Shown here: positions 57,789-64,000 of the stretch, in pieces | How positions within the stretch are numbered: the first letter of the stretch is position 1 | Layout of the letters: each line of letters opens with the position of its first letter | Source: Breviolum minutum Mf 1.05b.01 | Lineage: Eukaryota > Sar > Dinophyceae > Suessiales > Symbiodiniaceae | Assembly: GCA_000507305.1 (NCBI GenBank) | Contig: DF240071.1 | Coordinates: forward strand, 124,001-188,000 | Length of the DNA stretch: 64,000 nt | Direction: 5' to 3' | Notes under the pieces: model-generated | Database searches by the model: none | Told to the model about the DNA's origin: nothing | Seen by the model: the letters and a program-made list of their open reading frames with translations, nothing else | Made by a program: the position numbers and the translations under genes

Positions 57789-60190
57789 TGCTGGGATTTG
57801 ATTCAATAAAACGAGGGTCGTGGGAAAATCGTCTGACGTTTTTTAGCAGAAAAAGCGGTTGACCCCCAAAAAGTTGGTGATGAATGAGTAAATCGTCATT
57901 TCCATATATTTTCCCGGCAGTTGGGGAGGATGAAACAATGCCAATGTTGTGTGATTTGTAGTTCTTGATATTTTCAGTGATTTGGGTTGATGGTATGATG
58001 TCCATTAATGTCCCCAGCACGTAGGGTTTTCCACATACATGTTTTTATGCACAAAATATATTTGTTGAAGCACGGGACAGGTTGCGATTGTGTTTGTGGT
58101 TACTCAACTGTTCTCTTATTTTTCGGTTGTCCAGGTCGGTATCATTAGCCATGATTTGGTATAATTAATTCGTTACATGGCCGCAAAAATAAAACATGTT
58201 CTGTTCAAGTGGGTATCTCAAAATGAACCAAGTATGTCAAAACGACCATTGTTTTTGTCAAAATCCGAGGTGAGTTCTCCTAGCAGTCCAGAACCAGATA
58301 CACGACAGGTGTGGTGCGGGGCCGAGTAGGTGGAGATACTCTTGCTGGTTAAGATTTTTTTTGATTAACCAGTTTGGTATGGAGAATCTGCTATTTTTGT
58401 GAGGGTTTGTATGTATATGTATACCCTCCAGGGAACTAATATAAGATATCAGGTCCCACCAAACATGAAGTTGGGAAGGAATCATGGACGCAAAAATGCG
58501 AAACTGGGAGGGGATACTGTTGATGGAAGAAATCCTGCACCAGTTGATATGCAGAATCGACCATTAGGTACAGGATATTACAAATATCAGGTGTTGCAGA
58601 ATTTCTCCCATCAACAGTGTGTTAGTTCCCTGCAGGGTATATCTCTTAACATGTGTAGGGTTTTTTCCATCAACAGTATATAGGTGGAGCATGCTGTAGA
58701 CTCAAGGAGATGGTTCAAGTGGACACCTGTGGATATCCATGTTGACTTGTTAAACTCTCAACGAAGGCAGAAAACCCAAAAGAAGAAGAGAAGAGGAAGG
58801 AAATTCTATTCATTTCCAACTACCCATTCTGAAACTAACAGCGAAAACACCTCAAAGTGGATGGAGACTATTTTCCTTTTGGGATGGCCTATTTTCAGGT
58901 TCTATGTTAGTTTTGGGGAGGGTAAATCCTGGTGAAAGATAAATTCATATCTATGTGCTAGGTGGTGGTTTCAACTATGTGTTCTGTTCACCCCAATCCC
59001 TGGAGGAATGATCCAATTTCATGAGCATATTTCTCAGATGGGTTGAGACCACCAAAATTGGAACGTCAGAAGTGTTTCAAAAAGTGACTACCCAAGAATT
59101 TTCAGCAAGCGCGCTGCCCAACGTGTGACTGAACATGAAACATCCGCGCGGTGAATTTTTAAGCGTGTATCTTAATTCTTTGAGAAGCTGAAAAGTTAAA
59201 GTGTTCCTTTATGTTTTCTGTTGTAGATAAGATATGATGAAACGAACTCATATGTAACCAACATCCCACTCCCCCAACTGGGAACCGGGTGGTTTAAGGA
59301 AGTTCGAGTTTTGTCCGGGCCAGGGCTTAAACTTTTCTCCCTTTGGAGTGGCGTTGTCCATGTCATTCTTTTGGAGCTGCTTGGCGAAAGAGAAATGAAC
59401 GGCGAATCTGAAGCTACAAATCACCAAATAGGAGCCATGAAAAAAAGGGGCCCCTGGCTGTTTAGGGCATTTGGGGGATTATACTACCCAGTTCTATATA
59501 TGGGGATTTATAATAAACCATCATAAGGATCCCTTTAAACAACCGGTACAATGGAAGTAATACTCTGTGTGTGTTTTTTTTTCCGTGGCTCAATTGAAGT
59601 TTGGAACATCATCTTCCATCTAGCTCCATTTTGTCGGTTCCATGTTGTTTTTTTTGATAGAATTGTTTGATGACACACCTCCCAGCAAAAGCCACACACA
59701 CACACACCAGAGGTTTTTAGACAGCACTCTTTACCTAAAAAAAAGAAAACGAGCTCTTAAGAAGCCGGAGAACCTGTTTGAATTGGCATGTTTTGGGAGG
59801 TTCAACTTGAGCGGTATCAAGCAAACCCTACACAAATCACCCCTAGGGTATGAATTAAACATGCACATCAACATCTCCAAGAGGATCTTGGGGGGCCGTG
59901 CGAGTGTGTCATGTCTCAAAATAAGATGACCACCCCCAAAAGAGCCCTCTTCAAATCATCTTTGGATCACTCAGTTTTTGACTAGCAAGTTTGAATGCCC
60001 CAAAATTTTGAAGCATACCCACATGGATATCAGGAAAAAAACACCTGCTTCAACTTCAAAGGAGAGATCTTTTTTCCAATTTTCCAAAGAATCATTCTTG
60101 GAGTCCATTTTTTGAAAATGTTCCAGCAGGTAAACCACCGGAGCGCTTGGCTAGCGAACTTCGGTGGTGGTGTTTGGAGTTTATTCTACA
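57789..60190. other. No supported gene; two repeats
   Basis: 58821-58923 is a family-2 copy (TTTTCCTTTTGGGATGG core, GTTAGTTTTGGGGAGGGTA end). 58958-59054 is a family-1 copy (CTAGGTGGTGGTTTCAAC ... GGGTTGAGACCACCA). 58425-58680 holds the phrase CATCAACAGT twice and two related CCCTGCAGGGTATA / ACCCTCCAGGGAAC arms. No coding signal was found. Confidence 0.45.
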
Positions 60191-60289
60191 CTAGGTGGTG
60201 GCTTCAAATATTTTTTATTTTGACCCCGTACTTGGGGAAGATTTCCACTTTGACTAATATTTTTCAAATGGGTTGAAACCACCAACTAG
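60191..60289. repeat. Introner-like element, family 1 (near-consensus copy)
   Basis: It begins CTAGGTGGTGGCTTCAAAT and ends GGTTGAAACCACCAACTAG, with TTGGGGAAGATTTCC inside. It lies 34 nt upstream of the next exon. Confidence 0.85.
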
Positions 60290-60323
60290 TACACCTCTGT
60301 GACCCCCCTTTTTTGTCGTTGAG

Positions 60324-60445
60324 GCAAAGATCTGCGTCGACGGCGATATACCTGGGCGCTGCTGCTGCTTCTCGCTATGGTGCTCTACGGAGCGCAACGG
60401 ATGCGTTCGGATCCGCGTGAGAAACTGCTGCCTGCTGAGGCGACG
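60324..60445 (+). CDS. Exon encoding a possible membrane anchor
   Basis: After GTCGTTGAG the frame reads KDLRRRRYTWALLLLLAMVL followed by YGAQRMRSDPREKLLP: four Arg, a hydrophobic run of about 14 residues, then a charged segment. That is the layout of the N-terminus of a type II Golgi or ER membrane protein. The exon start and end are approximate and the ATG was not found. It may start the gene whose exons appear at 63.1-63.95 kb. Confidence 0.4.
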
Positions 60446-60893
60446 GGGGGAAAAGGATCCAACCCCAAAGACTTGGGGATCCCACAAATGAGCCATGCAA
60501 AAAAGGGGGCCCTTGGTCCCTGGTTTGTTTGGGGGTCATTTGTTGAGGATGAAATCCTACCCCAATTATTGTGGGGATTTTAAATAAAGCATTATAAGGG
60601 TCCCTATAAACAACAGTATGTAACCAAATGGATCGGCATTTTTAGGTGTTGGTGGGAGAGGAAAAGCCAAAAACGCAGGTGGCTAACGGGGTCACCATAG
60701 TTGATTGATTATCATGAACCATGAGCCCCCAAAACCATGAAACATAAAGGTTTGGGCCACCTCAAAAGCAAGTTATTTACCATAAAGACCTCTAAAACTT
60801 AAAGATGTAGGTTTTGGGGGCCCATGGCATATACTGCATCCCTATTTTTTTTTGCCGTGGAATCTGAAGCGCTATGATGTTTTTCGAGCAGCT

Positions 60894-61304
60894 TCAAAGG
60901 CGCGATAGCTTCTGGTTCTGTTTGGCAAACTTTCGAGAAAGTATTTCAATGATCAATTCTGATGGTAACAATTTTTGGCCACAGTCAGGTGTAGTTGTGG
61001 CTGTTTGATATCGCTTGTTTTTAGTGTGTGCGTATGTGGTTTTCAAAAACTTACTTTTGAATGACTTGTGAAAGGGACCTTGAATCCTAATGCGGAATAG
61101 CAGATCTATAAAGGATTTGGGTTGGAGACAGTCACTGGGGAACTTTGTGACAGAATTGCTCCCAAAAAATATAGGGGGAAGATTGGGATAAGGGGAATCC
61201 TTCCCCAAATCATTCAGGAAAAGTCCATCCTTCACAATAGTGTGGGGATGGGCCAAGGCCTGCTTGATTAGAAAAGATGCTAAGTTGCCCTCGATTGGAT
61301 ACAT
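60894..61304 (-). CDS. Open frame of 136 codons, unidentified
   Basis: An uninterrupted minus frame from MYPIEGNLASFLIKQALAHP to a TAG. It is rich in K, S, T and P, without a recognised domain or flanking splice sites. It may be chance or a worn transposon fragment. Confidence 0.2.
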   Translation of the reverse strand: MYPIEGNLASFLIKQALAHPHTIVKDGLFLNDLGKDSPYPNLPPIFFGSNSVTKFPSDCLQPKSFIDLLFRIRIQGPFHKSFKSKFLKTTYAHTKNKRYQTATTTPDCGQKLLPSELIIEILSRKFAKQNQKLSRL

Positions 61305-63077
61305 ATCTATTTCGTAAGATTATTATTTGTTGAAATATGTGCCTGTTGGGTGGACCTTTTCATGCTAGCAAATTTTGGGGGCGAGGGGGGTTGGAGGGGA
61401 TCACTATTTACGTTGAGAGTTCTTGGTATTGAGCCCTGATAGAAGGAGAGAGAGAGGTTTGTCATACGATCCATTGAGCAGAGCACGCAAGATTTGAAAC
61501 ACTTTTTGTGGAGCAGTCATGGTTTGATATTGAGATGTCGATACTATATACATAGCTTCATGGCAGGGGGAAAACGCATGAGAAATTTAAACTTCTTTTT
61601 CTTTTCGGGACTTGAATGTCTCTTCGTTGGAACCTTAATTGTTCACCTCCCACAGACATGTATATTTCTAGAAACACATGTATTTGTCATATTTTGTCAT
61701 GGAATTATATATGTATATCTTCCACTTCAGTCCCACCCAACGTGGATGCAGGTGCCAGACATGATGAATCGACCAAGTTTGGAAAAGCCCACAGATTTCA
61801 ACAATCTCAGCGCGGAAGGCAACGTGGGAGGGAGGATGGAAACCACGAGTAATTTCCCGAAAAAAACAAGACGAACCTTTCTAAGCTCGCACCCACATAA
61901 GCTAGGATAAGATACCCCAGGCTTCCCCCAAACCGAGCACAACGAAAGAAACTCGATCCTTCAGAACCTGTTGGTGAAGGGTCCGGGGTATTTTCCAGGG
62001 GGTGAGTGGGCAAAATCACTGAACCTTAGTTTTAGTGATGCAACAATTTTAGCATTTGGATGTATTTTGTATAACTGAACTCTTAGTAAATCAAAATCAT
62101 TTGCTAGGTTGTGGTTTCGTTCAGAGTTGTTTTTGTTCAGCTTGCCGGCTCCATTGAAACACTACACATGAATCTTTATTGGCCCAGGGTGGGAATATCA
62201 CAGAAAATGTAAATCACCACCACTTTTGGCAACATTCTTCCCTATCAAATGTTTAAATCCTAGGAGCATTTGATTATTACGGGATGATGATCCCAGATAG
62301 GTTGACGACTTCCAATGTCAGATTTCTCCGATTTTTTAGCGTAGAAAATGCATCGCCTCTATGTGTTTCGTGTTGTTTAGGGAAATGGTGAGTGCAAAAT
62401 GTATTCAGTGTATTCCGTTGCTATGATTGTGGGAGGGCAACCCTGCAACCCTTCAGAATAGTTATCATATTTATCATCAATGAACCACCTAGCTCATATT
62501 TTTGTTTGTGCATGGCTTGAACCCTCCAAAGTTGAGGGATGCAAATGTGAAAATCCAAGACGACTTGGGCGCATGTTTTTTTCCGAAACAATGGGCTCAG
62601 AGATCGACGTATAGAGTCTATGCACCAGACTTACCACCCAAGATGGCCGTTAAAAACGGTCCATCCCAATCTTTTTGAGTATACATTCAATCAAAAACTG
62701 ATCCTTGATCAACTAGACATCCAAACACCTTCTAAAACCCCCAAAAAATATACTTAAAACGCCAAACCTCAGGAGGTATGACTGGATATTCCTATGATTT
62801 TTTGTTGCAAAGGGAAATTTTGGGTACTCTTGGGAGGGCATATGTTAATCCATTTATAGGTGGTATATGTTGGTGTATGTCTCGGGGTACTCTCCCAAAA
62901 ATAACCCAACTTTTCCCTTTGATTGTTGCAAACGTCAGGTTCCATCAAAAATTAAATGGGACCTTACCAACGGACCCCTAAGGAAGTTGCTAGAGCTATG
63001 AGATACTCAGGTTTAGGGGTCCGTTCAGTGGGTCCTGTTGGAGATTTCTTGGACAGGTACAGAAAAGAATTTCTTAG
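61305..63077. other. No supported gene
   Basis: The frames at 61494-61910 and 62778-62981 show no domain. The pair GGACCCCTAAGGAAG / TTAGGGGTCC near 62971-63023 forms a small inverted repeat. Confidence 0.35.
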
Positions 63078-63948
63078 CTGCTCTGGATCAGTCGCCCTTC
63101 TTCTACTTTGCAGGGTTGGATCGGCCGACCGAAACTTCGTCGATAGCAGATTGATGGGAGATGGGAGGGGTGCACAACGATGCAGTTGTTTTCGGACCGG
63201 TGGTGGTTTCAAATATGTTTTATTTTTATTTTACTTAAGGGAATGATACAATTTGACTCATGTTTTTCAAGTGGGTTGAAATCACCACCTAGTTTTTTTT
63301 GTCGAAAAATGACCCCAAATAGTCATCACCAACAAACGGATAGCTCAATGATATGGGTCAGAAATTGTACTCAAAAAAGGGAACCTACAAAATTGGCAAG
63401 TTTTTTTTCGGACCGGTGGTGGTTTCTAAAATATGTTTTATTTTCACCCCAAAAATTGGGGAAGATGAACCCAATTTGACATATATAGATATTTTTCAAA
63501 GGGGTTGGTTCAACCACCAACCAGTTTTCCTGGAGTGCAAGTGAACAAATCCGGCTCTTTTCACGGCATTTGCCACGTTTGAAACTCAGGAAGCTTTGCC
63601 TATGCTGGAGGCCTCCACCAAGGATCCCTACCAGCAACTTGACGTGACAACCCACCGACTCTGTGACCTGGCCCCCCTGAAGGTAGGTTTCGGAAGGGAA
63701 ATTCCCCTTATTTCAAGGAAATAAAGGTGGGTGAAATATTTTAAAAAAAGGCCAGATGGATGGTATAGCTCAAACTGCTTTTTTTAATCACCCCCAACCA
63801 AGGTTATAACCCCAGTTAGCCATGTATACGGCCATTTAAAGGGGTTACAACTCCGTCCACGACTGTTGGACGTGGCCACGGGTCACTAAATTGGCAGGAG
63901 CTTCTGAAGCGGAAAAAGTATGTTTGCGAAATTGCTACAAGAAGTACG
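63078..63948 (+). CDS. Three phase-matched exons of an unidentified gene (continues past window)
   Basis: Exons 63078-63148, 63590-63682 and 63898-63948. They read ALDQSPFFYFAGLDRPTETS, EALPMLEASTKDPYQQLDVT then THRLCDLAPLK, and ELLKRKKYVCEIATRST. Acceptors are TTCTTAG, ACTCAG and GGCAG; donors are GA (63149), GTAGGTTT (63683) and GTGAAATA (63949). All inner joins are in phase 0. The first intron holds two family-1 elements. No family is recognised. If the membrane-anchor exon at 60.3 kb belongs here, the product would be a type II membrane protein. Confidence 0.6.
63199..63292. repeat. Introner-like element, family 1 (first of a pair)
   Basis: GGTGGTGGTTTCAAATATG at left and GGTTGAAATCACCACCTAG at right. 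It is preceded by TTTTCGGACC, the same flank as the next copy. Confidence 0.8.
63414..63524. repeat. Introner-like element, family 1 (second of a pair)
   Basis: GGTGGTGGTTTCTAAAATATG at left, TTGGGGAAGATGAACCC inside, and GGTTGGTTCAACCACCAACCAG at right. It is preceded by TTTTCGGACC as in the first copy of the pair. Confidence 0.8.
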
Positions 63949-64000
63949 GTGAAATATGATTGAGATTTTACCACAGCGAATTCGAACTCAGTACATCACA

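Noticed and set aside
1..64000. tRNA, rRNA, spliced-leader RNA gene, CRISPR array, bacterial operons
   Set aside because: I looked for T-loop motifs, rRNA-like blocks, regularly spaced repeats and compact same-strand gene runs and found none that hold up.

Overview
The window is nuclear DNA from a dinoflagellate, most like a core (Suessiales-type) lineage. The evidence is: many short exons joined by GT-AG, GC-AG and GA-AG introns whose acceptor is usually AG followed by G; a large Ty1/copia retrotransposon; a multi-exon gene related to protein families I recall as very abundant in dinoflagellate genomes; and dense short inverted-repeat elements, some lying in introns. I see no rRNA, tRNA, CRISPR array or prokaryotic operon. 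Exons were assembled by eye, so many short ones are probably missed.

Layout. 0-13 kb: candidate plus-strand exons of unidentified genes (2.6-3.0, 5.2-7.45, 8.1-8.5, 11.3-11.4, 12.5-13.0 kb) among MITE-like repeats. 13.99-22.45 kb: a nearly intact minus-strand copia element with 324-bp LTRs about 98.8% identical, one 2505-codon gag-pol frame, and a second protein-like frame of 194 codons overlapping gag-pol between protease and integrase. 23.7-28.5 kb: further plus-strand exons, one resembling a WD40 repeat.

31.7-45.6 kb: a minus-strand, intron-rich unit of more than 30 exons. The upstream part (45.6-37.1 kb) holds a domain whose motif order matches C5-cytosine methyltransferases in divergent form. 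The downstream part (36.9-31.7 kb) begins with a coiled coil and ends in a 1.5-kb exon with features of a DDE-type transposase. Reading phases agree at most junctions. Whether the two parts are one gene or two is unresolved. This is my best candidate for an undescribed system: a large element or domesticated locus pairing DNA methylation with transposition chemistry.

45.9-57.8 kb: a plus-strand serine/threonine kinase gene with hallmark motifs spread over at least ten exons, its introns carrying several repeat families. 60.3-64 kb: a plus-strand gene with a possible membrane-anchor exon and three phase-matched exons, running off the window end. At least eleven copies of a 90-130-bp inverted-repeat element (ends CTAGGTGGTGGTTTCAA and TTGAAACCACCAACTAG) and eight other inverted-repeat families are present; those between recognisable exons look like introners or intron-tolerant MITEs.
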